Positions 27,401-42,400 of a DNA stretch of 64,000 nucleotides are shown here, one piece after another. Each line of letters opens with the position of its first letter. The stretch's first letter is position 1. Made by a program: the position numbers and the translations under genes. Origin of the DNA: Branchiostoma floridae (Eukaryota > Chordata > Leptocardii > Amphioxiformes > Branchiostomatidae); contig NC_049997.1 in NCBI RefSeq assembly GCF_000003815.2, positions 2,670,087 to 2,734,086 of the forward strand. The letters run 5' to 3'. The notes under the pieces are model-generated. The model was given only the letters and a program-made list of their open reading frames with translations, did no database searches and had not been told where the DNA came from.

Positions 27401-30400
27401 AAGTCACTGCTTGTTCAGCAGGTGAGAGTTTTTGAACGACATTGAGCTGAACAGATTATTAACGAGAACCAAGTAATGGAAAAGGCTAAACTCAAGAGAN
27501 NNNNNNNNNNNNNNNNNNNNNNNNNNNNNNNNNNNNNNNNNNNNNNNNNNNNNNNNNNNNNNNNNNNNNNNNNNNNNNNNNNNNNNNNNNNNNNNNNNNA
27601 CCCTAGCTCTTTGGGTTTATTTCGCAGTTGGTCTCAAAATTTAGTCTATACTTGCAAACATACTACTTCCTTCGTGTGCCTTTTGTTCATAGTAACTAAC
27701 ACATCTACCACTCCTACAGGTTGCCCAGCTCGTCAAAAGCAACACGTTGAAGATATCGTCCTTGGAGCAGAAGGATTCTCAGTTCGAGAGCGATATCTCA
27801 GGTCTGGACCTGATGTTGTCTCAGGAACAACGGAGGTCGGATGAAGTGGAGGTCAGTCAACTCAAATCTACCATACTTTTACAGCAATGAAACTTAAAGT
27901 GACGTTGCCACTTGGTTGTATAGTATATGTTAGGGACACATATAACTAAGACTTGAGCGAGGTGGAGGTCAGTTCAGGTCGTGATTCTGTACCTACAATT
28001 TTCGACACAAATCTATTATGCTTTTACAGCAGTGGGAATTAAGGTTAGTTTACGTTACAATTTTGTTGTGTGGTAAGCACACGTAAGGATTTCTCTTGAG
28101 TAGGAGGTGATGAGGTGGAGGTCAGTTTGGGTCCTGAAACTTTAACTACAATTGTCAACTCAAATTTATCATACTTTTACAGCAGTGTAACTTAAGGTAA
28201 CGTTACCACTTTGTTGCATGGTATATGGCAGAACACACTATTATCTTGGTCTATGGCTTTTTATTTCCCAAGCCTTTATCGTTTTCATATACATGTAGTA
28301 ACGCCATTATACAAAATATCATTTATACTTCCTTTCTTAATGTTGTACATGACACTTTAATCTACGTATCGTAGGGAGAAAAATGGTAGTAAAATCTGAT
28401 TTTTCAAACGTCTCCTTGTAGCTACGTCTTTCCTTATTTTGCTATTCTGACATTCCTGTAGGAAAGAGTACGGGAGCTGACTGTGGACGACAGTTTCCTG
28501 CGGACCAGACAGAACCGGTTTTCCGGTGAGATGTTCAACCTCAACACCACACTCTTCCGTCTGCGCAAGGACCACAAGAGCCTGGAGGATATCGTTTCGC
28601 GACTGCGCACTGTCTCCACGGTGCGACACGTCGTCATGGAGGAGCAGTTCCGCAACATCACCGACAGGTGGCGCTACCTTAAAATATCTCAATACTCTAC
28701 TGGTGAAAAGTTCTCAATTAGAGCCATGAGCTTGCGTAGAGGGTGCATTGCAGGATGGCTTGTCAAAAAGAAGTGTAAGAAGCTGTTGTCTTGGAAAATG
28801 CATTTTGGAGCTGGAAATTACAAATAAGGGTTTGGGATATTCTATTTTGTTACAAAAATAGTCTTTAACCATGTTGGGTGTGTCTTGCAAATAAATGACG
28901 TTTGGATGTGTTCATATCTTGTTTAGAGTAGTCAAAGGTCATATTTTATAAGAGTTTTGTTTGACCTCGTGCTTAGTGACAGAGAAGACAGACATCATGC
29001 ACAGTATTATTGTACCTGGGAAACTCCCCTGGCTCGTCTCGGCCATACCAGCATAATGAACAATGGACCCTGTTTAACATCCCGTCCTAAGGACTGCAAC
29101 CCTTTCCAGTAGCGTGCATGTCGGGTGAGCGACATAGCCGGAATCAAACTCATTACTTCTAGTTCCAGAGGCAGGGCTACTCACTAAAGACTAAGTACGC
29201 TACCGTAAAGAAATAACAATACAGTTTATTGCAAGTTCATGCCCGTGGGCTAATTGCAAGAAAGGGTACAAACAGTGTAAAAACAATATAGCAGGTGTCT
29301 ACGTTAGTTTAAAAGCTATCTCTAGATTCTTGGTTATTGGGTTCGACTTCTTTTTTGGAGACAGTAGAAGACGAAAGATCCCACCTTTTCTATTGATTAT
29401 CATAAACTTTGCCTGATATTTTTGTTGTGTAAATCCCTTCAGGACCGCCGTCAACTACCAGCTGATTGGAGGACTGAATTTCTCCATCACGGAGATCGAC
29501 ACCACCCTGGAGAACCACAGCAACTGGTTCAACCTGCTGAAGTCTCAACTGTCGGCCCACGACCGCCGCATGAGAACAAACGACAGAAGAATCATCATAC
29601 AGGGCAGCTCCATAGAGAAGCTGCAGTCCAGGGCTACCGATCTAGGGGAGTCCTTCACCTCGGCAGGGCAGGCTATCACGGACTTGCGAACAGACGTGGA
29701 GGGGACATTCAACGATCTAAACATAAGGTAGTGTCTTGTCAATAATTTCAAAACGACAAGGTCAAGCTGTATCTTTTACTATAAGTGTGTATATGCATAG
29801 ATGTAGTTTCTAAATCTATCTGATATATCATGAGGGGACTATCACATTTTCACGATGTCAACAGAGAACCAGACTATGTATAAGGTTTGAAGCACTCACA
29901 CTGTGAGTGTGAGAGACTCTTTTCGATAAGCGTGATGAGTTCTTAAACATGCTCGAACTGCACATGGATCTCCTCTGACAGCGGGCGTCCTCTCAGTCAC
30001 TTCCATCCTAGAGAACGTCCCTAACCTAACCTAACCTACTAGTAGGTACTCATTTTAACCTGAGTCGATATGGGAAATACATGTAGGTGTTAAGTGCCTT
30101 TCCCAATGCCGCAACACGGGTCCCCTGCTAGGAACCCGGAACCTTCAGATTTTGAATTAACATCTCATGGCAAACGCCACGCTGCCATCTCAGAACTTCA
30201 ATGAATGACCTTTATCGTACATTTGTGCTCAAACAGGTACGCTAGCGATAAGATAACAACTCTAATCACAAGGTACACTGCCATCTCAGAAACTAATGTT
30301 ACTGTAATTTCCATTTTTTTACGAAACAGAACGCAGGCAGAGTTCAAGCGGCGTGACTCAGCCATAGCAAACCTGACGCAGGACATCCGTAACCACACGG

Positions 30401-33400
30401 CTGAGATCAGGAACAGCCAGGAGGTGGACAGGCAGCTGCGGCAGGAGGACGGGCGGCTCAGGGACCTGCTGGGGGAGTACCTCACTGTCATCAACAGGTG
30501 AACTAAATCAGCAATGTTGAAAGGTTAAAACTTTGTTTCAACACAAAATAAGAAAAACTCACCAATCACGTCGATCTTCTTCAGATGTACCATTTGCTTC
30601 ACTGATGTTCCGGAAGTCGGAGGATGATGTCATCAGCAGCGAATCCTATTTTTGAATATGAGTCAATGAAACTCGACAGATCTGCAGTATTATACATTTG
30701 TGCAGTATTATGTCTGTGTTTCATATAGTTTTGAAAATCTGTTTTTGTTTGTTATTTCAATAAAAACATAATTTTAAAACATTTGTTATCTTGAGAATCT
30801 TTGGCCGCTTTACGCTTTTCAGAGAAAAACGTCTTGATTTCTTTGACGACAGTATACCGTCAATGTGACTTTCTCCCTCTCCCAGCGTTTGCACACTTTG
30901 CACTATCATATGACACAGTTTCCTCAAATTTTATTTCTACAAGTTTGATCCGCATTGCTTATTCCCTAGGCATGAGACAGGTCTCAGCGAGCAGAGTAAC
31001 GGTATCACGTACCTGCGGACGCTGATCCGGACCCAGCAGGCTCTGACCGGCAACCACACGCAGGCACTGACCCGGCTGAAACTCCGGGATAGGGTGCTGG
31101 AGAACGCCATCGACGAGATCAAGCTGGTGTTCTTGCCTAATGACGCAATAGGAATAGGTCAGGATCTTTCTTGTTGTTTTCTGTTGTTTCTCACGACGTC
31201 CTCTGTACAAGAAAACTGTCTACATGTAAACAAATAGTACAAATTGGCCAAATAGACAGATACCATATGTCAGAGGAGTTGGCGACGATTGTATTTTTTC
31301 TCTTGCATGTTATTCGTCTGTTTGACCAATTTATAGCGACATGTGGAGCCTGGAAGAGGCTATCAGAAAGCTAGCTCCCTACTGCAGGGATGGATAGCTG
31401 TGTGGCCCAAGGTCTGTTAAAAACAGAGATGGGCACCATATACACTTTACTATAGTGTCTGAATGACTTTCAATACGCTGTTGGCCTCTAATGAAGACCA
31501 TTTGGACTTTTTCCATTAAAAAATAATCTATTCTCGATACAAAAGGAAAGATACCATATGAATGTGTCTGGTTCCACCCTGCAGGTAACAACCTCCTGAG
31601 CTCCGCGAGCGACCTGCGCAACCCCTTCACACAGATCACCCGACTGGAGGACAAGCTCGACACGATCTCCACGTCCGTCACACAACAGTCGCGCGATATT
31701 ACACAGCTAGAGGAGGCTGGCGCTCAGGTATGACTATGGCTATGAATTAAAGTATCATCTCGTTTCACAAACATCGCGGACGGTCAAACTATGTGCCAAC
31801 AGGCTGCAGGCAGACTTTGGGGTAAGATAGGTCTTTGTAACGCTTTAGACAAGAGACAGGGCTCGAGCCTTTGGTGCCTTATTGTGACTAAATTGAAAAT
31901 GGTTTTAAAAAGTACACAAATGCATTCCTCAAAAAGTTTGTTTTGCTCAATGACACTTAAGATCATAATAAAAATCTTTAGTTTACTGTCGTCCATCCAA
32001 CATCTGCATTTCTTAGATGCTATCGTAGCAATCATTAAAAAAAACTGGCACATCGTTTATGTGTGTTGGGCACACTTTTGACAGATTAGCCGTGAGGCTC
32101 GGTGGACGTCACTCCCCTGCCACACAGGATATACGACTTTCCCAAGAACATAGAACCAGAAATCTATTGGTTCTGAGTCCAGCAGTCTAGCGGTTGCGCT
32201 ACACCAATCCCACCGACCAGTAGAAATTATCTACACCACTTGAAATGTTTTTTCAGTTGTCTACTGAAATTGCCATCAGAAGACTGAAATGGTTGGGCCA
32301 TGTTCTGCGGATGTCGGATAACGGTATCTCCAAACTTGCTCTACATTGGGCCCCAGAGGGGAAGAGTAAACGGGGACGTCCAAAAACTACATGAAGACGC
32401 ACTGTGGCTAAAGACCTAGTGGTCATTGGGATCCCCGTCCCCTGGGATGCTGCTCATCCCCCAGCACAGAACAGACCCCAGTGGAGGAACCTTATCACAG
32501 CCTTATGTCCCACATGGGATGAAGAGGATAAGTAACTTGAAATGCTTATTTTCCTTACCCCAGGTTAAGGACGACCTGTACGAACACGTGGCGCAGTACC
32601 AGAAGTCAGACCGCCGCCTGTCCACCGCTGTCAGCAGACTTCAGGAGCATGTCGCAAACGTTCGCAATGCGACGAGGGAGCAAGATACCAAACTGTACCA
32701 ACTCGAGGTAGGTTCTATTGATGTACAGCCAAACCTGTCGAAGAAGACCATTCAAGGGGCCGATAAAATCTGATTTATATGGACAAGTGGTCACAAAAAA
32801 TTGGAAACAATGCCCGAGGGACCACCAAAAAGTTGACACAATGGCCAGGTGGCCCTTACGACAGGTGGTCACTTGTACAGACTTTACTGTATATCATTCT
32901 TATAGCTTTTTATGCTTGTGCCTGACTAGTTTTACCATGAAAATGACTTAGGACCTATATGTCAATAGCAAATGATGCATATCTGGCTATCTCAAATAAA
33001 CAGGAAGACGGAAACAAGATTTATTACACACATCAAAAGGCAGGTGGTGGAAGATGGCGTCGTAGAGGATTAACGTAATGTTTTCTTGTCCTTTTGCTAG
33101 AGTCTGGGAGAGATGTTGGAGAGCGTTCTTAATGACAACATCAACACAGTATCAGACATTCAGGACCGGATCAGCAACATTGGTGACGACATCAGGGAAC
33201 AGAATGTCACACTGCAAGACTTCCAGTACAAGATGGGACTGTTGGACAAAAAGGTCAGTATGTCTAGTATCCTGTAGCATGCACTCGGCTGCAACAATCC
33301 AAGAAAGTGATAAAAAAATGATCAATAGCGTCGGGAAAAAGACTAATTCAAAAACAATTATGCATTTCACCATTGAAAATACCAATACAAATACAAGTAT

Positions 33401-36400
33401 TGGGGAAATGACCAACCGAAAGGTACAAACTTTTAAGATCATTATACCATTTTTCTCAGGGAAAATCGTCTAAAGGTCCTAAAGTTCCTTGCAAGCATAA
33501 CCATTTGCGGGCTATGTAAACCTTTTCTTACCAAATTAGCCTTTTGGAATCCAATTTGTATTGTTTTCGACGTTCAGCAACAGGTTAATACTATATATAG
33601 TTAATTTCTTTGTCACTTGCAATTAGCCCCCGGGCAAGAACTTTGTTAAATTATCATTATCAATATAATGGGTATGAAAACAAATATTCATTTGCTCACC
33701 ATGTTTGAGTTCAATTTGAACTTCGTAATGTTCATGGTGTTTATATTTCTACTTTTCACACGGGGCATAGACCTGAACAGACTGATAACCGTGCTCCAAG
33801 TGCGGAACCGGAGAGCACGCTGGTGCAGCACACCGTAATGTTCATGATGTTTATATTTCTACCCTCAATACAGGACATAGACTTGAACAGGCTGATAAAC
33901 GTGCTCCAAGTGCGGAACAGGAAACAGGAGAGCACTCTGGTGGAGCACACCGCCAGCCTGTCCGGGCTCGCGCGCCGCGCCAGGAACCACGAGAACTCCA
34001 TCAGGTCCGGGGAGGAACTCAACCAGTACTTCAAACAGGTGAACAGATTTTCTTACTCAGTTTAAGTTGCAGTCCTTCCCATACCGATGGTGCATAGGGC
34101 GACGCGCCTCTATGTTTCAGTAGGGCCACGAAAGTTTCTGGTGTCCCTCGTTTAGAATGGTCGTTTAAGTCTCTGTATTCCATGGGGGTGAAACAAAGCT
34201 TGGTTTAAATTTGTGCCACTTTATCAGTGATATGGAGTGTTTTGGCATGGTTTATATTCTTTGCATAAACCTGGTATAGCACGAGCTTAGAAATGGACTG
34301 ACTCGACCTTTCCTAAATTACCAACCGATGAGCAGATATTGCAACCGTAAAAATTTAAGTAGTCAGGTGTGGCGACAAATAATGTGTTATAGTGTACTTC
34401 AATTAGAATATTTTTTGAGTGACCACGTGATAACCATGTGACTATCACGTGCACGTGCGTGTCACGCAGAAAGCTGACCAGCACACGGAGCAGATAGACG
34501 CGATGAAGGTGGAGGTCGGTACGCTGGCCAGCAAGGTGGACCGGACCGAGAAGACCCTGCTCGGGAAGAGCGCGGAACTGGCGGTGTTACTCAAGGACAA
34601 CGTGGAGGCAACTTTGGAGGCAAGTTTGACATTTCAGATCATAATCATTGCGAATGTTTGTCATTTTGAAAAGGGTGTTTTTTACATTTATTTATTCAGT
34701 TTTACCATATTTGACTTGTGAAAGGATTGACATAAAAAGTGACTATCACCTTTTGCAAGATGTCAACCCGGAGGCCAGACTGCAAGGATTGATCCACTCA
34801 CTCTGGGAAGGACCCCAACTCTTTTCGATATGTGCGGTGGTTTCTTTAGCGTGTTCGGCGTGTGGCCCTCCCCGAACACCTGACCTCCATTTAACGTCCT
34901 ATCCGAGGGACTGCCCTAGTCGAAGGTAGGTGCCTTTCCAAAGGGCACAAGATCGTTGACATGGCAGATTTCGAACTAGGGACCTCTTGGGCCTGAGCCC
35001 AAAGCGCTGCCGATTACGCCACACGATCTCACATATAGTTTTACTTTCATCTTATGTATCTCTCGTCCTGTTTTGTGTAGACCTACGCGTCAGAAATCAC
35101 AGACTGGGTCGCCAGACAGGGTACGTTGGAGCTCCAGGTCGCCCTGCAAAACGATAGCATACTCAGCCTGGAAACCCGGACGGACCGACTGCAGGCCAAC
35201 TCCAAGGACCATTCTAAGGACCTGCAGCAGCTTGTACCTCTGGCAGGTGAGTTTTTGTAGTCTTAGTATAACTCAACTTTACTTTATAACTCAACTTTAC
35301 TATATTTTGTATTTTTGTACAAATGAATAAGATCAAAATGATTCAAATCAAATTAATTAAAGTAATGATTTCAGCTAGAAAAGACTTCATGTACAGTCAT
35401 GTCATTTTAAGCTATTATTGCAGAAAAAGAACTATATATATAATTGCAGCAAATGAGCCTATTTTTTTCTTATTGCAATAGATTTCTGATTCCCACTGAT
35501 TTCTGAAGTGCGGTTGTACCGGCCCTCTAGAAAAAAGAAGAAACCAGACTCATGTGCATGGCAGAAAAAAGCAAATCCTCAAAAAAGAACCCTGCAGTAG
35601 ACCTGAGTCAACTTATAGATGTGCCCTATGTGGCAGAGACTGTTATTCTCGTAGAGGACTTTATAACCACAGTCGACACTGTAGGGCTGATATCAATTAG
35701 GATTGTCCTATGGTCAATATATCAACAGAAGAATGCAATATCTGGTTGTACCGGCTACATGCAAGTTCAGCTAACCTTATTTGTGTCTATTTCCTCACAG
35801 ATGAACTACGCAAGGACATGAATCGTGCGCGGATAGACCTGGTGGAGCTGGAGAGAAACGGAAAGAAGATGACGTCACGAGTGGAGAGGCATACTGAGGA
35901 GATCTCCAACCTGCAGGACAAGTCGGACCAGCAAGGGGGCATGCTTAACGATCAGGCGACAAACATCAATACCCTTACCCTTGGTGAGTTCCTACTTCTA
36001 GTTCATGTTGACTCCTCAAGTAAGATCAATTGAGAAGGCTTTGTCAATGGTCCTCCGTCTCCTTTTGCAGCATACAGTGCAATTGCTGACGATTTTGAAC
36101 CATTTTTTTTCAGTTGTGTAAGATTTATGCTATTTCTTACTGTGAACGATTGGGCGTCGTTCATTACACTTACTTTTGTCTAATTATCTGTAAATAATGT
36201 CGTAAGCGTCGTCCAAACTGGTCAAAATCATGCATATATGCTAGTCTTCTGTCGAAAAGTAAGATTAAGATACGACCACAGGTTTTCTGCCGGTGCCGCT
36301 CCTTTACTCCAATGCTTTAAATTCTCGAGATCTCTGTATAGGTCATTTGATTAAACGGGGCATCTTAAAGTTTTGTATATTGTTTATCAGAACAAAGAAA

Positions 36401-39400
36401 CTTCCGCGTTGCGATGAACAACAGGACGACAGACATCTTGGAGTTGCGGAGACAGCTTCAACTTTTGGAGGCAGGAGACGAGAACCTGAGGGGAGGACTT
36501 CAGCAGGTGGGGAACTGTGAAAATATTTCGTTCAGAATGCACTTAAACGAAAAGTCAACAAAAATAACTGGAATACGAAGGGAAAAAGACACGGAAAGAA
36601 TTAAATAAACAAACATACAATAAAGAATAAAGTTCAGCTGAAATAGTAATATTTGTTCAGTCAAAATGACCTAAGAAGATCTATGTGGACAGGTGATCAT
36701 TATTGACACGATGTGATACTTGTGTCAATGGGTAAAGTTATCACAAGAAAGTGCTCTTATTGGCTAAGTGGTTCTTATATAGAGAAAGTTACTTCAGAAT
36801 GTACATGTTTGCTGTCGTAGTGATGATTAAGTAAATGAAGATTGATAAGAATTGAGACGTAATACTTAATACGTAATATTTACGTATGTTTCAGGTCGCC
36901 TTTAACCTGAACCAGGGCATGCAGGCGGCCCAGCGCGCCACCCAGCGCCTGGAGGCGTCCATGTATAACCAGACCAACACCGTGTACCAGATCCGCACCA
37001 TGACCAACAGCATCCGGAACGAGCTAGCCCGCAAGGCCCGGCAAGAGACACGCGGGGAACGGCAGCTGGATCTCAAAATGGGCCTGTTCCAGCGCACGCT
37101 AACGGAGAATACGGTCAGATTTAAAAATATGATATATATGTTATGCCATGTTGAAACCTCTGCACCCAGCTGGCTTGCCGATTGAAGTAGAGGTTCATTG
37201 TAGATAGAGAAAACTAACAGTAACTAATAGTTCATTATTTTCTTGCTTTGTTCGATATATTCATATTGTGACGGTTTTCTGTTTTACCGTTATGACAAGG
37301 TAAATGGCAGTTATTACGTATATAGCCAGCCTCAGTAACATTAACTGACAAGATGATGATGATGATATAGCACACGCCTGTTTGGGACAGCATTGTAAAA
37401 ATCCGCATAAGCAGTCACTGTAAAGGTAAATACTTAACATTTGTTACCACATTACTGTAAGCAGCGAGTGCTGCAGTACAATGTGAATCAGTCAGAATTA
37501 CCCTGAGGACGGTGACAGATGAAGCAAGTGTAAGAAAGGAGTACTAGAAACAGTGTCAAGGCTCCCGTGATTCAGCTTGCCTGCGCTGAATCCGGTCCGC
37601 CAGCTCACAAAGTCAACGCCTAAATCTTTACGCCAAAAGGCTCAGAGTCTTTGCCTTTGGTAAGTTTGGCAGCACTTGAACCCCACTGTTACACAACAGT
37701 TCTGGGAAAAAAAAGAGTCTCTTTATTCAATGATGTAACAACCTGGTGAAACTAATAACGGAGTGTTCTATTGCATGCAGGAGTCTATCCGTACGCAGCG
37801 AGTGAAGAATGACGACCAAGACAGTAAGATCCTGCGCCAGTCAGACGCCCTGGAGAAACTACAGAACGCGAACTCCCAGTTCCAGTCCAGGGTAGGCAAC
37901 CAGAGCGTGTGGCTCCAGAAGATCCAGAGCAAGGCGGACCAGCTGACCAGCACGTTTGCTGACCTCCGGAAGCAGTTCAACGGGGTCGACCTGAAGGCTG
38001 AACGTGTGCAACAGGGCCTGAACAACCAGGTGAGTGTGAACATGTGATGATCATGTGATTATCACGTGGTATTACATGAATCACCCTCATTCAACTATTA
38101 GAGCACAGCCATAATCTGCCATTGGTCAATCAGGAGCATGAATTTTGTTGCTACGAAATCCACATATTATTGCCTCCAATTGCTTAGAGTTTGTTAGACT
38201 AGTAGTCCATGTGGTGACATACACCATGTATTTGCTTGCTGTAAATGTTACTCTTTATGTCTATCCCTCGTCTTTGCAGACTGTAGCCCTTCAGCAGTTC
38301 GAGTTCCGGTTGAGTGATATCGAAAGCAGCGCTGTAGATGACGGAGGCATGGCCAATCAGCTGAACGCAAAGTAAGCCACTGATACAAATTCGAACTCTA
38401 GGAACATTTTTAGTAAATCCGTTTGGTCTACCACCCTGCTTCTTGATGCTCACACAACTTTCGTGCAACGTCCTGTCCAGTTGGACGGGGCTTGTAGCAG
38501 GGAGACACTCTACATGTCGATAACTGAGCTATCCAGAACCTGCATCTACTGTCAATAACGTGTGTACATCATTGTTGAAATATCAGCTTTTTGAAAGAGA
38601 CATTTTGTATTACCGTTGTCCATGTTCACACGTTTACATTACCATGACCGTAACCTAGTGTACGGGGTAACCTATATCTGTTCTTTTTACAAACAGCTTA
38701 TTTGACCATGGGCCGGGTATCAAGTCAAAGAACGATAGTTTGATACAGCAGGTACTGGTCACCCCAATATTTGAAAATATTGCAGTTTGACATAACAGCG
38801 GATATAGGCTATCCCATGGATAAAGTTGAACTAACGTTTCTACTTTAATAAACTAATTTTTTTTGTATGTAGAATCCTGGCGCTGAAGTCCAGCATCGCG
38901 CAGGACCTGCAGGAGATCCAGAGTCAGGTGGAGGAGATTCAGAGCAATGCCGGGGACCTGCGCACCCTGGCCGGCATGCACCAGCGGCTCAAGTCGGAGG
39001 TGCGGCAGGTCAACCAGCTCTTCACACAGCAACGGGGAACCATCGGAAGGTGAGCAAGGAGCTTCTCTTATCCATTTTTCTCCTAACGTCACAGAACTCA
39101 ACCCCACACGCTGCAGTAAAGGCGGGGTCCATCGTCTTCCACTGATTCGGACAAAGAATTTGAACCCCTTAAGTTAGGATTTAGAGCTAGCTTTTTGACT
39201 GTAGTAGGCGCATGCTACATTGTTTGATCGTCCTCTTTCATGTCACCAGCAATTAACAATCAGGCAAGAAATAGCAATAAATTTATCATTAGTAAAAGGA
39301 AAACGTAAAACCTTCTGATTTTGCCAACAAACGTATGGTGAGTTTTTTTCTTTGAAATTTTGGCTTTAACTTGAATAAGACGATTTCTTTGACCAGCGTA

Positions 39401-42400
39401 TGTTTATTAGATTGCGGAAATGTGGATTCGTTTGCAGAAAGTATAACTTACAACTGATATCACGATTTCTTTCCATTTCGTAGAATGATACAGAGGAAGA
39501 AACAGCAGCTTAAGAGACAGGTCGAGACTCAGGACGAGACTATGATAGAATGGACACCATTCTGTACCACCAGAGTCTGTTCACGGGCTTTGTGAACTTG
39601 ATAACTCACCGCTGATGCCACATTTTTTTCTTCAATTTCGTAGAATGATAGCAGTTAGCGACACCATGATGGAATGGACATATCTTGTACCGCCTGAGTT
39701 TGTTCATGGTAAGGGGGTGCCTTTGTAGACATGATAACTCAAATTTCTATTAATTCCGTAGAATGATTCAGAAGAACCAGCAGCTAGAGAGACAGATTGA
39801 GACTCAGGACGAGTCCATGACGGAGATGGACACCATCCTGTACCGCCTGGAGCAGGACATGGAGCAGCTCAAGCGCGACGCCAGGCGGCGGCCCGTGCCA
39901 CCACAGGCCGAGCAGTCCAGGAGCATCGACACGGAAGTCGATTCTGAACTGGACTCTAGTCAGGTGAGCTAAGACTTACATAACGAGCTTTCCACACCAT
40001 TACCGAAGCATAGACCTTGATGATGATACCGAATTTGACTCTAGTCATGTGAGTTAAGACCTAAGTTAAAGTTATCGAGCTTCCCATAGCAGTCCAGGAG
40101 TTTCAACACAGAAGCGGATACTAAACTGGAGTCTAGTCAAGTGAGCTAAGACTTAGGTTAAAGTTAAAGACCTCAAAGTTACCACAATTACACCAGTGCA
40201 GTGCAGAGGCATATAGACCCTGATATGGATACTAAACTTGACTTTATATATAGGTTAAACAGATCGGAGCAGTTATTGAGAGTAAAAAATATGTGTTCAC
40301 TATCTAATTGCATTTTTATGAGGAATATAAAATCAATCCTGTCGTGTATTACTCTATTATGTTTCCATATAGTACTTGTTTATGAGTCAAAGATGTTTTT
40401 TGAAAGCACGTTATTGACTAAACTTTTACTACAGGATCAGCCTCCATCCAGCACCTTGTCACTGGAACAGGTCGTTGACCTCTTGCGGAGAGGTCGTAGG
40501 TCAACCGGAGATGACCCTGATTCCGCGTCTGTCACAGCGTCATGGCAGAAGATGAATGACAGCATCGCAGACCTCCTGGAAAACCATCAGCAGGACCTGA
40601 CTGAGGTATTGACTATCGGGTCTTGTTCTCTTTCTCTTGAGATGGGGAGAAGGACATATTAGTTTCAAAGACAATTCAATCTCTGCAACTGGATAAAAAA
40701 CGGATATTTACTTCCGCACGTTTCGAGTGACATCTATCACTCTTCTTCAGCGTCACTAGAACGCTGAAGAAGAGTGATGGCTGTCACTCGAAACGTGCGG
40801 AAGTAAATATCCGTTTTTTTATCCTGTTAGTTGTAGAGATAGAATTGAATTGTATATGAATATTGTTTACCTGGAATTATTTTCTAACCTTCATTAACAT
40901 AGTATTGGTTTCATTTCGTGAATTTTGCTTGTATCAAGGAAGTTTCAGCCGCCTCGATGTTGTCAGAGATGTTGGTACACGTGGATGACTAAATCACAAA
41001 ATACAGAATATCATGTCAGACAGGAATTCTTGAAGAGTAGGCCTATTCCAGACGACCATCCAAAATGATGCTAAATGATGTTGGTTTTGTAGACAGCATT
41101 CCCAACTTTGGGATGAAAATGTAGAGGTGGAATGCTTCACACTACAAAGCTTCACATTCAACGTTATAGAACGTCATCAGCACCTCCTGAAAAGATTTGT
41201 GTTTTGCACCCTTTACTTATTTCCCGACTCAACTTGCTTTGCGATTGAACAGCTGCGTTAAGCGTTGATGAGATCTTCCCATTATGATGATAAGGACTCT
41301 AAAAACACTGTTGGAATCTAAAGATGTTCAACGTGATATATAAGATAATATATATATTTTATGTGTCGTTTTCCAGGTCGTCGATGCCATGAAACTGTTT
41401 AGGACCCAGGCGGAAAGTCTCATCGACAAAGACGAGAAGTTGGAGAGGTTGTACGAGTCCCTGGCCAAGAAGGTGGCCACACTTGTGGCTGTACAGAAGA
41501 AGAGCCAAGGCACCATGGGAAATAGGGCACTATCGAGACAGATGTTCAAAATCGAAGCATCTATGCACGAAACGTATGACGTCATAGGGAGGATAGACCA
41601 GCAGGTAAAACTTTTAAGTACTTCAAATCCGCTGATCTGATATTGGTAAACCTGGGTGCGTTAGGTTTAGGTCCCATTTTGAAAAAAGGTCCTCTTTGTA
41701 GGGCATTAAGGTCGTCGGCGTCACATAGTATTCAGACGAAATAATATGATTCTTTGGCAGCTTCGTTACGATTTAGTTTCATGATTTTGTCTAATTTCCA
41801 TGTTTCGAAGGTTCTTGATATCGACAACGCAATCCGCTTGCATCATGGTCAGCTGGCGCAGTACAAGCACCGGGTGGGCCGCCTGGAAACCGTCCTGTAC
41901 AACTGCACGGACGTCTTCGCGCAGTGCTTCCCAAACCCGGTAAGGAGACAGCGTTACATTGTACACATGCATGCAGTGTACTTAGCATACCCTGCATTAT
42001 GACATTATACGTTGCTTGACAATATTTCGCCGCATTCGTCCATGTTAAGTGAAACCAAATTCATAATAATTTGCCGTGTAGTTGGATCATATTGATATCA
42101 TACGAAATTTACGGAGATCGATCAGACCAATGGCATATTTTCAGAAATGAGTGTGGTTGGATAAACGTTCTCGAAACAAAAGTGCTAAAAAGAAACATCA
42201 TCTTCATAAAAGTGCAACAAAGATACACTTGCGTATTGAAAAAAAGGTCGAGTACAAAAAAATTATATGATTATTTCAAACAAATGAAATGAAAGATTAT
42301 GTTTATATCATTGTGCCAACATAACTCTGTATTGTAGTACCATATCTTTAAATTTGGCGCGGACGAGCCTGGATAACTTGCAAAACCATCTTATCAGGAT

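Noticed and set aside
32426-32773. 115-codon frame as a separate small gene
   Set aside because: It fuses an out-of-frame LINE remnant with exon 28 of the giant gene.
34602-34620. GT donor alternative for exon 31 (AAC|GTGGAG)
   Set aside because: Phase fits, but the site lacks AG before GT and has a poor +3 to +6; AG|GCAAGT is the better site.
34960-35035. Possible tRNA gene on the minus strand
   Set aside because: A and B boxes are present but stems do not close and a SINE body follows; it is a tRNA-derived SINE head.
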